NCBI GenBank assembly: GCA_900542175.1
Contig: UQNC01000026.1
Location: forward strand, 1 to 28,968
Direction of reading: 5' to 3'
Origin: an uncultured Collinsella sp.
GTDB lineage: Bacteria; Actinomycetota; Coriobacteriia; Coriobacteriales; Coriobacteriaceae
Length of the DNA stretch: 28,968 nt
Of the stretch, positions 17,415 to 25,620 are shown in pieces. A program made the translations under genes and the position numbers. The notes below the pieces were generated by a model, which made no database searches, had not been told where the DNA came from, and worked only from the letters and a program-made list of their open reading frames with translations. The first letter of the stretch is position 1. Each line of letters starts with the position of its first letter.

Positions 17415-17896
17415 ATCAGGAATCAACAAGGTAATCAAAAAAGAATCAACGGCTGTTTTTTAGCTAATAAGGACATGCCAATCTACCTGCGGTTTTGTAG
17501 AATCGTGATTTTAATGGATCCCCCCTCCACTTCTATTCCATATTTCAGAATCTATTGATTCCGCATACGCAAACTATTTCGTCTGTCTGGTCTACTTATG
17601 CGAAATCAATTTGCCTGCGCCAATCTACTGCGGCTACTTGCGCTGTGGACACAAGCCGAAAGCCCCCAAAATCGGTGCAAGCCGGCCCGCGAATCGTGCG
17701 CCCACGGCAGATGGCCGCGGTCGCACCGATCGTATCCATGCCCGATATCGATATGGCCGGTCAGGAACCTAAATAGGAGCCTCTTCGAGTGGACATCCCA
17801 ATGGGATACCCCCAGACAGTCAACAGCCCCTCCAATCGCCTCTGAGGCTCTGGGGTAGGGGATAGCTGATCGGTATCCGTATGTTTCGACCTGCCC
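17415..17896. other. Intergenic stretch with no confident gene
   Basis: About 480 bases between the tRNA-Pro terminator and the methyltransferase gene. The first 150 bases are AT-rich. The rest contains short open frames, the best of which (17555-17776) ends in a passage of plausible composition (VSMPDIDMAGQEPK) but has no ribosome site or recognisable family. A GTG with an AGGAG-like site at 17789 gives only 18 codons. There may be gene remnants here, but I cannot name one. Confidence 0.5.
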
Positions 17897-18766
17897 TCAC
17901 TTCACCGTATAGTTCGTCAGGAGTACCTCGACCACGGGCCTGTGCTTTCCGTTGACGATATAGGCATGGTCGGCGTAGGAGACGTGGCAATCCGACCAAA
18001 GCGTGTCGATGAGATCATTGCTCCGGTAGTCGTTGTGCGACCACGAGGAAACCATGAACCGGCATCCGCTTTCCATGAGCGAATCGTGCAGCCCCTTCTC
18101 CTTCTCCTCGTCCCAGGTGTCGTAATAGGTGCTCGTGAGTCCGATATAGGGCGGATCGCAGTAAATGAGGGATTTGCTAGGCGCGGCATCTATGGCGTCC
18201 CCGTAGTCCATGGTCAGAAACACCCAGTCATTCTCGGCGATCTTTGCTTGGACTTGCTCGACCTAGTTCACGATATTCGTGACGTACGCCTTGGAGAAAC
18301 GGTTGTCGTTGTGCCCATAGGGGACGTTGTAGCGGTGCTGGCGGTTAAATCTCATAAGGCCGTTGAAGCAAGACCGGTTGAGGAAGAGAAAATCATGGGG
18401 GTCATGTGAATCGTTGAACCGGTTGCGAACCTCATAGAAGTAATCCCCCCCCCTCGATTTCAGGCGGGCGCCCTCCGATTCGAGAAACTTCCGGCAGCCC
18501 GCGGCGGTAAGCTCGCCGTTCTGGATGGCTCGATAGAAGTCAATGAGATGGATATTCGTGTCCGAGAAAATCGCCCGCTTCGGCGCGAGGTTGAACCCGA
18601 CGACCCCCGACCCCATGAACGGCTCAACCCAGACCGTATCGACATCGACCGCAGCGTACCGCGCGATCCACGGGACGAGCTTCGTCTTGATCCCCTGCGT
18701 CTTAAGGGGCGGGATGTGGACCTTCTCGATAGCATTATTTACTTCTTGATCGGTGGTCTGAACCAT
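17897..18766 (-). pseudogene. DNA N6-adenine methyltransferase (D12 class), interrupted by an amber codon
   Basis: Read on the minus strand from ATG 18766 (after GAGAGGAC), this is a D12-class adenine methyltransferase of 289 codons with one in-frame TAG at codon 168 (18265-18263). The first part has the AdoMet motif X-like KTQGIKTKLVPWI (residues 22-34) and motif I VEPFMGSGVVGFN (47-59). After the TAG, the same frame continues through the catalytic motif IV DPPY (204-207) to a natural end. Both parts are needed, so the 167-residue product should be inactive unless the TAG is read through. Nine G in a row on the coding strand (18453-18445) encode part of R105-G-G-D108; at nine the frame is intact. 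Target site is unknown and no restriction gene is adjacent. The gene is divergent from pilin cassette 1, with a shared palindrome between them. Confidence 0.85.
18445..18453 (-). repeat. Nine-G tract in the methyltransferase gene
   Basis: Nine C on the plus strand, hence nine G on the coding strand, within the N-terminal half of the methyltransferase. Length is in frame. Its length equals that of the tracts in the three pilin-like cassettes. Such tracts slip readily during replication and are typical of phase-variable methyltransferases. Confidence 0.85.
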
Positions 18767-18834
18767 GGAACTGTCCTCTCGACGTCGTTGCGTCTTGGGA
18801 CTTTTACATGGGTCCGATCTCCCAAATAAACTAA

Positions 18835-18847
18835 TGCCGCAACGGCA
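18835..18847. repeat. Palindrome copy 1 (between methyltransferase and cassette 1)
   Basis: TGCCG-CAA-CGGCA, a slightly degenerate copy of TTGCCGC-N-GCGGCAA, followed by GAC as in other copies. It lies 74 nt before the ATG of cassette 1 and about 68 nt before the methyltransferase start on the other strand. Confidence 0.7.
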
Positions 18848-18921
18848 AGACCGTGGCGGATTGCCACGCCTGTCCTACGCTCGGCGATGTATCTACAAAC
18901 CCTGAGCGAGGGGAGCCGCAT

Positions 18922-19976
18922 ATGCATGCAGCGGAAACTCCTTTCGGGGGGGGGTATCTCCAAGATTTACCCGCCGCCTGAAAGGGCAGTCAACTATCGA
19001 GTACGTCTTGATCATCGCGGTCATCGGTCTGGTGATTGTGTTCGCCGGTCCCGGCGTAGCCGGTGCCATCCGCAACCAGTTCAACCAGATCACCAACACG
19101 GTCGACTCCGGTACCGATGGAGACAGTTTCATGAGCGCCGAAGAAAAGGCGTACCGCGAGTCGATGAAGACCGTCGTGAACAAGGACGCCAAGGACTGGA
19201 CCCTGGACGAGCAGAAGGCCGCGGCGACGGATATCGCCAAGAACGGCACGTCCTCGGTCGTATACGCCAAGGCCAGGGCCGCCATGGATGCGGGTACGAA
19301 GTGGTCAATCAAGCTCACGAACGGCAAGACGATGACCTATCGCATTATCGGAATCAACCACGATGACTTGGCCGACGGCTCCGGCAAGGCGGGACTGACG
19401 TTCCTCACTACCTCGACGACCATCAGTTCCCGCATGAACGCCGAAAATTTCAATACCGGCGGCTGGGAGAAGTCGGAGCTTCGCCAGAAGTTGAACTCCG
19501 GCGAAATCTGGAACCTTATGCCCTCCGACTTCCAATCCAAGGTGAAGTCCGTCAAGAAGCTCACGAACAACGTCGGCGGCGGTGAAGAGAATAAGAACGC
19601 GACAGCTACCGCAACTTCCGACAGGCTGTTCCTGCTCAGCTATTCCGAAATCGTCCCAACTTCCTGCTGGGCATCCGACTACCCGACACCCGACGCTTTC
19701 GACCCCGAACCGGCACCCGACTATCCTTGGACTCCTTCCGACTACCCGTGGACTTCCTCCGAGGGTGCTCAATACGAGGCCTTCAGGGGCAAGGTGACGA
19801 ATAACTTTTCGGGGAACTCTGCCATTGCCATTGGCAACCGTTGGTGGGAGCGCTCGGTGTCTGTGAGTCCGAACGACTATGACAGCTTTCTCAGTGTCGG
19901 CGCCGACGGCGATCCGACTGGCAAGTTCGACCTCGCGACGAACTTGTATTGCGTCTGCCCTGCTTTCTCCTTCTAG
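18922..19976 (+). CDS. Pilin-like cassette 1: class III signal peptide plus DUF6273-like domain, frame OFF
   Basis: From the leader ATG at 18922 (GGGGAG ribosome site) the frame runs into nine G at 18946-18954 and stops at a TGA after 19 codons. One extra G would join it to the long frame that follows, giving about 351 residues; no other start exists in that frame before the signal sequence. The joined product has a 22-residue leader ending KG, then QSTIEYVLIIAVIG with Glu at +5, a class III (type IV prepilin-like) signal, then one hydrophobic helix and IRNQFNQ. A Lys/Asp/Ala-rich linker follows, then a DUF6273-like domain (YRIIGINHDDL, GGWEKSELRQKLNSG, LFLLSYSEI, WWERS, CVCPAFSF). An insert rich in repeated DYPWT lies before the last part. 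A terminator follows. The gene is probably phase-variable and exported through a type IV pilus-type route; this is inferred from sequence. Confidence 0.8.
18946..18954 (+). repeat. Nine-G tract of cassette 1 (OFF length)
   Basis: Nine G starting after codon 8 of the leader (MHAAETPF). At nine the reading frame meets TGA at 18979-18981; ten G, or seven, would place the signal peptide in frame. Confidence 0.9.
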
Positions 19977-19986
19977 CTTGTTTAGC

Positions 19987-20022
19987 GAAAGGCTCGCGCA
20001 ACCCTGTGCGGGTCTTTCTTTT
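19987..20022 (+). terminator. Terminator after cassette 1
   Basis: A 14-pair stem with three G-T wobbles (GAAAGGCTCGCGCA / TGTGCGGGTCTTTC), loop ACCC, then four T. The hairpin after cassette 2 has the same length, position and outline. Confidence 0.85.
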
Positions 20023-20037
20023 GGCAAGCCAGCACGA

Positions 20038-20051
20038 TTGCCGCAACGGCG
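20038..20051. repeat. Palindrome copy 2 (degenerate, before the CoiA-like gene)
   Basis: TTGCCGCAACGGCG matches the left arm and centre of copy 1 but loses the last bases of the right arm. It lies 64 nt before the preferred start of the next gene, similar to the spacing elsewhere. Confidence 0.45.
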
Positions 20052-20115
20052 CCTGCCAGACCGAACAATGCGTTTCATATACGTTGTGCTAAAACACGAC
20101 ATGAAATGGGGTTCT

Positions 20116-21297
20116 ATGGCTTCGAAATGCGCGGGACGGGGAGTGCCGTTCGGCTATGACCCACAAACTGATAGGTTTGTATGGTTGAGTTCGGTACCGC
20201 TCGACAGGTACGGAGAGCGCTGCGGGCTCGTCTGCCCGTCCTGTGGCGGCAAACTGCAGGCCGTGCGGACTGCGACAAATACGCCTCACCCGTACTACAA
20301 GTGCTTCAGGCACTCTTCGCTGTCTTCGTGTGGCGGAGGTTTCGAGTCGCAGCTGCATAGGGCAGTTAAGTCTCTTCTGGCCGACTCGGTCGGCAGGGAG
20401 TTCCGCCTCCCGATGGTCTCCTTGGCGGACGCCGCGCCGCACGCGTCGAGGATAAGCGATTCAGGACGATGGGTTCACGATTGGCGGCAGACTTTCGAAC
20501 AGGACGACCGCTGCGTCTATCCGGAGATCTGGGTGCCGTACTCGGCGAGAAAATGCACCATCGGGGCCGTTGAGCTTGAGACGACTCAGGAAAACGGCCT
20601 GCGCCCAGATGCCGTCCTGACACTGAAAGATAGCCGTGGAGATCTCGGCAGGGTTGCGGTTGAAATCCGTGTGGGACACCCAAAATCGCTGGAAGACGCA
20701 GTGAAGTTCAGCGAGATCGGTCTTGACGTTATCGAGATAAATTTCGGCGGTATCGATTTGACCTCGGAGGATTGCGAATCATTGCTCCAGAGGACCGTAT
20801 TCGGTGACCTGTCCCCGAGATGTCAGCGAGACAGGCGCCGCGAATGGCTTTGGACTGCAAGGGCCGTATCGGTGCTGGATAATTACCATCCCTATGTAGA
20901 CCAATCTGGTTTTTCTAAAAGTGAAAGGGCTCAGTTTCCATATATCGGCAGACATGCCCACATTGCCGTGGCAAAGGGTATCGGGAAGCAGGATTGGGGC
21001 AATCAGCCTCGCCTGACTTGGGAGGATTTGACTCGTCTATGCGATATCGTAGACGAGATCGATAGGGAGGCGGATTCCGAGATCGAGGGACCGGAGCTCG
21101 ATTACTTCGGAACGATTGAAACGGATGCGGAATCGTACGATATGGCTGACGGGCAGGAAGATCAAGCTGTTCAACCAGATGAGAATGCAGCCGATGAATC
21201 CGATGGCTCTAACTCTGATTGGTCGAAAGGGAAAACCGACAAGAAACGATGGTGGCAGCGCAATCCCTTGAGCCGTTTCCTGAGCAGGTTCAAATAG
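20116..21297 (+). CDS. CoiA-like protein with zinc finger and PD-(D/E)XK-like nuclease core
   Basis: The preferred ATG at 20116 follows TGGGG and gives 393 residues; ATG 20101 would add five. The N-terminal part holds a zinc-binding pattern (CPSCG at 40-44, then Cys63 and Cys72) in a segment typical of CoiA-like proteins. A nuclease-like core follows: RPDAVLTL at 163-170 and VAVEIRVG at 180-187, with Asp165 and Glu183 at the expected PD...ExK positions but Arg185 in place of Lys. HPKSLEDAVKFSEIGLDVIE fits the strand-helix that follows in this family. The C-terminal 100 residues are acidic, ending in a basic patch. CoiA itself is linked to competence and recombination; related proteins occur in accessory islands. 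Role here is not known. Confidence 0.65.
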   Translation: MASKCAGRGVPFGYDPQTDRFVWLSSVPLDRYGERCGLVCPSCGGKLQAVRTATNTPHPYYKCFRHSSLSSCGGGFESQLHRAVKSLLADSVGREFRLPMVSLADAAPHASRISDSGRWVHDWRQTFEQDDRCVYPEIWVPYSARKCTIGAVELETTQENGLRPDAVLTLKDSRGDLGRVAVEIRVGHPKSLEDAVKFSEIGLDVIEINFGGIDLTSEDCESLLQRTVFGDLSPRCQRDRRREWLWTARAVSVLDNYHPYVDQSGFSKSERAQFPYIGRHAHIAVAKGIGKQDWGNQPRLTWEDLTRLCDIVDEIDREADSEIEGPELDYFGTIETDAESYDMADGQEDQAVQPDENAADESDGSNSDWSKGKTDKKRWWQRNPLSRFLSRFK

Positions 21298-21481
21298 CCG
21301 CCTTGCTTAAGCGCCATACCGATGACAGCTTGACTGTTAGCTGATATATCCGTCGTTGCATGTACTGACTTCATGTCACTCTAATCGGACTTCCCATAGA
21401 GAGGGGATGACCCAATGCACGGGTGCCATCTCAACGGCGGAGGGCTCAGGGGGCAACAGGACACTCGGCCTTCGAGAGTAT
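21298..21481. other. Convergent intergenic region
   Basis: About 185 bases between the ends of the CoiA-like gene (plus) and the PBECR4 gene (minus). A weak inverted repeat (CAGCT...AGCTG near 21330) is present. No clear terminator or gene is seen. Confidence 0.5.
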
Positions 21482-22300
21482 TTATTTCGAGAGGCTCGTT
21501 TCGATTTCCGCGCGGCGGGCGTTGATTCGATTGCACTCCTCGGCATACTCCGTGGCGTATTCCGAAATGTCATCGAGCGATTCGAAATCCTTGTCGAAAA
21601 GCCGATCGCATAATTCAGGATATTTATTCCTTAGCGCTACTTCATTTCCGCAGCTCAACAGTATCGAGGCAAGGGAAGAAGAGTGGATTTCGGTGAGATT
21701 TTCGTCTAAAAATTCAATGACCGAATAGGACATTTCGTCATTCCTGCGCGAGAGGATGATAGCGATAGGCTCAACCGTGCCAACCGACTTTTCTTGGAGT
21801 TCGATATCGCTCAGGAGTTGAAGGCTTGTCGGGGCGAAGGTTACCGGCCCCGATTTCTTTGAACCGATGTGAATCGCGCCAATTGCGAAGCCTGCCTTTG
21901 ATCCGGATATCCAAATCTCAGCGTTAACTTTTGAGCGACGCTTGTTGACTGCACTCACATGTGTTGCGGTGGAACCGAATTCATTTAGGAATTTGGCTGC
22001 GATTGTTTTCATCTTAAACTTAGGCGCGATGCTATAGCCGAGGTCTTGGGGTTTAAGATTGCCTGCAATCGCTCGGGCATACACCTCATGAGGTTTGATT
22101 CGGCAATTGTGTTTGTCGATGCCCGCGAGATGACTGAAGTTGCCAGCAGAAAATGACACTTCGAGAAAACGAAGTGTCTTTGTACCGAAGCATATAAGAA
22201 AAGATTTGCCATTCAAATTCTTATCGAACTGCTGGGCTAGTGAAATTATTGCTTCAGCTTCTTCCTTGCCGGCTAGACGCCCATAGCTGTTGCTTCTCAT
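21482..22300 (-). CDS. Probable PBECR4-domain protein (nuclease-like, phage-associated family)
   Basis: A 272-residue protein read on the minus strand from an ATG behind a strong AAAAAGGAGG site. Residues about 30-210 resemble the PBECR4 domain (Barnase-EndoU-ColicinE5/D-RelE-like nuclease family): SFSAGNFSHLAGI at 49-61, HEVYARAIAGNLKPQDLGY, then FAPTSLQLLSDI and PIAIILSRRNDEMSY. These match the family's usual order, but I recall the pattern rather than having run a profile. Codon use is clearly more AT-rich than in the core genes, which suggests transfer. A palindrome copy lies 53 nt before the start. The C-terminal helix is charged (YAEECNRINARRAEIE). No immunity partner is evident. Confidence 0.6.
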   Translation of the reverse strand: MRSNSYGRLAGKEEAEAIISLAQQFDKNLNGKSFLICFGTKTLRFLEVSFSAGNFSHLAGIDKHNCRIKPHEVYARAIAGNLKPQDLGYSIAPKFKMKTIAAKFLNEFGSTATHVSAVNKRRSKVNAEIWISGSKAGFAIGAIHIGSKKSGPVTFAPTSLQLLSDIELQEKSVGTVEPIAIILSRRNDEMSYSVIEFLDENLTEIHSSSLASILLSCGNEVALRNKYPELCDRLFDKDFESLDDISEYATEYAEECNRINARRAEIETSLSK

Positions 22301-22353
22301 GAGGTGCCTCCTTTTTGGGAAAACTACCTCAATCGCTGAAACTGTCGTTATCG

Positions 22354-22368
22354 GTGCCGCAGCGGCAA
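22354..22368. repeat. Palindrome copy 3 (before the PBECR4 gene)
   Basis: Read towards the gene on the minus strand it is TTGCCGC-T-GCGGCAC, identical to the copy before cassette 3. It ends 53 nt before the minus-strand ATG at 22300. Confidence 0.75.
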
Positions 22369-22385
22369 TATCTACTCTCTAAACA

Positions 22386-22411
22386 AATAAGGGCGCTTTC
22401 GCGCCCTTATT
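22386..22411. terminator. Strong hairpin upstream of the PBECR4 gene
   Basis: A perfect 11-pair stem AATAAGGGCGC / GCGCCCTTATT with loop TTTC. There is no long T run on either side, only A-rich and T-rich flanks, so a bidirectional terminator is likely but not proven. It separates the PBECR4 promoter region from the remnant gene to its right. Confidence 0.6.
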
Positions 22412-22477
22412 GATTCTCGGTTGCTGCCTGCCAGTCTGCTCTCCTAAACCGAAGTCTAGGCGCGGGGGCTTAGGCCC

Positions 22478-22677
22478 CTAGGCTTGAACGTACTCGAGGT
22501 CAAGCTCTCCAGGCGCGTCCACGTACACCGCGCCGAACGTCAGGTTTACCAGCCGAGCCTGGGTTCCTTTCGGAACACCTTCATTATACCTTGGTAAGTC
22601 TAGGTGATCAATATCGTTTAGGAGAGATTTCAATCTAATCTCGATTTCGACGTCTCCCCATCCACTCAGTCAAACAT
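22478..22677 (-). pseudogene. Small broken gene, about 66 codons, frameshifted near its start
   Basis: On the minus strand a 63-codon open frame ends at TAG 22480-22478 and reads like a real protein: GWGDVEIEIRLKSLL, then LPRYNEGVPKGTQARL, VNLTFGAVYVDAPGEL and DLEYVQA. It has no usual start. An ATG at 22677 lies eight bases upstream but one base out of phase (ATG TTT GAC TGA); a single extra C would give MFDLSGWGDVEI... in one frame. I read this as a one-base deletion or a decayed gene. Family unknown. A GGGGCGCC inverted repeat just upstream may be a terminator of something further right. Confidence 0.45.
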
Positions 22678-23257
22678 GTGGGGCGCCCCAAAAAGGCGCC
22701 CCTCAGTAAAGCAAGTTGTTTTCATCACTCATATCGCGAACCCACATCGTCCTATTTATCCCTTCCGCTCCTTCCTGCCCTTCTACCTACCCGCTAGCCC
22801 TCTACCTGTGCCGAGCCGCCATATAATCCTCACCGCAGCAATGGTTTATCCGTCACCCAGGTCAACCCGACAAAGACAACCAAAACCAACCATTTCCGCA
22901 GTTCTGCGCTATTACTCCCTTCAACATCCCAATACCGAACCGTCTCCACATCACGTTCAAACTCCCCGTAAAATCTACCTGCTTGAAAATCGCCTGCCCG
23001 CGCGTCTATCAGCCTGATTAGACCCCAGTCATTCACTCGAACACATCCCCGAACGCGACCCCGCGCTATCTGCCCGCCGCCTCGACACCTACCTCGACAA
23101 CTGAATATTGCCCGACTGGCTATTCTTGACCTATCCGGTTGCCTGCCGCGCGACCCGACGCCTGATCAGCATCGGAAAGCGCCGAGCGCGGAGGACGTGG
23201 CCACTAAGGGCCTGAAAGAGTCCGCAAGTGCTCAAAACTTGGCGAAAGGCGCAAAGG
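22678..23257. other. Remnant-rich stretch without an intact gene
   Basis: About 580 bases with no gene I can support. It begins with an inverted repeat GGGGCGCC...GGCGCCCC (22679-22701). Passages of protein-like sequence appear in several frames: minus strand 23036-22830 (AGDFQAGRFYGEFERDVE), plus strand ending at 23104 (PALSARRLDTYLDN) and plus strand ending at 23295 (KESASAQNLAKGAKDDGTHF). None has a convincing start and family. They look like pieces of former genes. Confidence 0.4.
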
Positions 23258-23494
23258 ATGACGGGACCCATTTCGGATACCGAGTACCCAGGTGAGGTCG
23301 ATATAGGCGGTTTTAGCAGACTACGTCTCCTGCCAGCGATTACCCTGAGAGGGAAAGGGTCTCGTAGGGTTCCGTAATTCAATGCGACCGATCGTCGCCT
23401 GGACAAGGGGCCGGACTTCATGGCCATATGCCGCGAATCCATAAACGCAAATTACCCATACCACGGATCCGCGGCACAGGCCTCCATGAGATAG
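23258..23494 (+). pseudogene. Small gene of 78 codons interrupted by an in-frame TAA
   Basis: ATG 23258, preceded by GCAAAGG, opens a frame reading MTGPISDTEYPGEVDIGG... for 39 codons to a TAA at 23375-23377. The same frame continues for 38 more codons of protein-like sequence (FNATDRRLDKGPDFM, AICRESINANYPYHGS) to TAG at 23492-23494, seven bases before the helicase ATG. The position and spacing suggest it was the first gene of an operon with the helicase. The family is unknown. The upstream half could alternatively be a short peptide on its own. Confidence 0.45.
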
Positions 23495-23501
23495 GAGCCA
23501 C

Positions 23502-25388
23502 ATGTCCGCGAGCGGTTTGAAATTAAGGGACTACCAAGCGGAATGTATCGACATAATCGACAACCTAGACGGCGGCGCCCATTTGGTGCAGATGGCAACC
23601 GGCTTGGGCTAGACTGTCACGTTCGCGAACATCCACAGGCACGGTCGAATGCTGATTCTGTCCCATAGGGACGAGCTGGTGGCGCAGCCAGTCAAGTATT
23701 TCGATTGCCCCGTGGGAATTGAGAAAGCCGGAAGGCATTCGGATGGCGAACCAGTCGTCTCCGGTTCGGTGCAGACCCTATCGCGTGGCGCTCGCCTCGA
23801 GCGGAACTTCAAGCCGGGCGATTTTGACCTCATCGTGACTGACGAGGCACATCATGCCTCAGCGCCAACCTACCGCAAGATAATCGATTACCTGCAACCC
23901 CGTCTCCACATCGGTTTCACGGCGACGCCGAATCGAGGCGACGGTAGGGGATTGGACGATATCTTCGAGGATATTGTCTTCCAGCGCGATCTCCTCTGGG
24001 GTATCCGCCGCGGGTACCTCTGCGATATCGACTGTATGCAGGTCGAAGTCGAATGGTCCACCGCCGGCGTGAAGCGCGTTGCGGGAGACTTCCAGCTGAG
24101 CGCCCTGAACGATGCCGTGAACCGTCCGAAATCGAACGCGCAGGTCGCCGAGGCATACCGCCGATTCCATCGCGGCCAGACTCTCATCTTCGCCTCGTCG
24201 GTCAAACATGCCTACGCGTTGGCCGAACTCATCGAGGGCGCGGTGGTCGTCGATGGCAAGACCCCAATGGACGAGCGCCGCCAGATTATCGAGGACTTCA
24301 CCGCTCGAAAGATTCCCGTCATCATCAATTTCGGTGTATTCACCGAAGGCACTGACATGCCTCTTATCGAGACGATTCTACTAGCCCGGCCGACGCGAAA
24401 CTCAACCCTCTATACGCAGATGGTCGGGCGCGGCCTGCGTCTCTACGAGAACCCCGAAACGGGGTACAAGAAACAGAACCTGCTGCTGATAGACTGCGTG
24501 GGCGATTCCGACAAGAACGATATCTGCACGGCTCCGAGCCTGATCGGCATCGACCCGAGTGACCTCGATGAGAACGAGAAAAAGGCCGTCCGTGGCCCTC
24601 TGTCGGGTCTACGCGACCGTATCGAGGCATCCGAGGACACTCCCGAGGGCTGGGTTCTTTCCGTCCGCAAGGTCGACCTCACATCATCGAGCCAGAATAT
24701 CGCTTGGATTCGCCGCGCAGACGGCTCGAAGGTCATCCGAGGCAAGGGCTGGTCGGTTCGCATGCACGCCCCCGATATCCTCTACCGCGTCGCGGTCGAT
24801 TTCAACGGCAACAACAAGACCATCCGTGAATATGACGATGAGGCTGAAGCCGAGGCCGCAGTTCGCCGCTGGTTAGATCACTACCCCATACCTTCCCAAG
24901 ACAGATCCCTATGGGACACCGAGGCTGTCAAGAAATGGGGCAATAAGCCCGCCTCCAGTGCCCAGATCGGGCAGATCAGGCGCATGCTGGGCAATGATGT
25001 CGAGGCGATCGATGTCGAGCATCTGACGAAGCGTGAAGCGGCGGCAGTACTGGACAACGCATTTGAGAAACAGGAAAAGGCCTTCGCCGATATCTATGGC
25101 CTGTGCCCCAAATGCGGTCAGGCTCTAAAGCTCACCAAGAACAAGAAATCCTTCACCTGCACGTCAAACCACTGGTCACAAGATGGTTCATGGAGGCTGG
25201 TTTCGGGATGCGGGACAACCTTCAAGGTGAGAGCCGACGGCCATTGCATAAAACCCGCCGACCTCAAGGCCATTCGCGAGAACGGTTTCTACGTATGGCG
25301 CGGAAAGAAGTACGCCTTCGAGCCCGCGAGAAACCCCGGTGACCTCAGTGCCATCAGATGCATCGGGCAGGCCGATGATGACTCCTGA
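23502..25388 (+). pseudogene. Superfamily 2 DEAD/DEAH helicase with a TAG codon at the Walker A lysine
   Basis: ATG 23502, behind ATAGGAG, opens a frame of 628 codons with a single in-frame TAG at codon 37 (23610-23612). The frame reads LRDYQAECIDIIDNL (Q-motif region) then MATGLG-stop-T, where helicases have GxGKT; the stop sits exactly at the ATP-binding lysine. Downstream, DEAH at 114-117, TATPNR at 140-145 and QMVGRGLR at 306-313 are intact, followed by a C-terminal four-Cys zinc ribbon (CPKCG ... SGCGTTF) near 540-580. Layout resembles RadD/YejH-type helicases. An internal ATG at 23649 could start a 579-residue product without Walker A, but no good ribosome site precedes it. Either a recent null allele or read-through; a product made by restart could not hydrolyse ATP normally. 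Confidence 0.85.
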
Positions 25389-25501
25389 TAGGGTCACGGC
25401 CCTCACACTTCACAACTCAAACCCTTTCAGTCCTTACGACCGAACAACATCACATCCCCATTCCTTCAGCCATCTTCCTCAACCTAAACGTGGTGACCCA
25501 T

Positions 25502-25597
25502 CTAATCCTTACGTCCAGGCTACACACTTGCCACGGTCAACTGGATTGATTTCCAGTATTTTCCCTTACTGACTGATTCGCTTAGTCATCCCTCAAT
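25502..25597 (+). repeat. Upstream repeat A (cassette 2 copy)
   Basis: Roughly 96 bases that align with 27441-27538, sharing CTAATC, GATTGATTT, CTGATT and CCCTCAAT in order. It includes a small hairpin TGACT...AGTCA (25570-25588). Confidence 0.6.
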
Positions 25598-25605
25598 CCC
25601 CACCA

Positions 25606-25620
25606 TTGCCGCGGCGGCAA
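25606..25620. repeat. Palindrome copy 4 (before cassette 2)
   Basis: TTGCCGC-G-GCGGCAA, perfect seven-base arms around one base, followed by GAC. It ends 74 nt before the ATG at 25695. Confidence 0.85.

Noticed and set aside
17555..17858. Two overlapping plus-strand open frames after tRNA-Pro
   Set aside because: No ribosome site, no recognisable family, and mutually overlapping; reported only as intergenic.
19008..19976. Cassette 1 starting at a TTG downstream of the G tract
   Set aside because: This start lies inside the membrane helix, removes the signal peptide and has no ribosome site; the leader ATG at 18922 is conserved in all cassettes.
22676..23017. Plus-strand open frame of 113 codons
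   Set aside because: Very rich in Pro, Ser and Arg with no family pattern and no ribosome site; the opposite strand is at least as protein-like.
23649..25388. Helicase as an intact 579-residue gene from the internal ATG
   Set aside because: This version lacks the Q-motif region and Walker A, and the upstream frame with a good ribosome site clearly encodes them.
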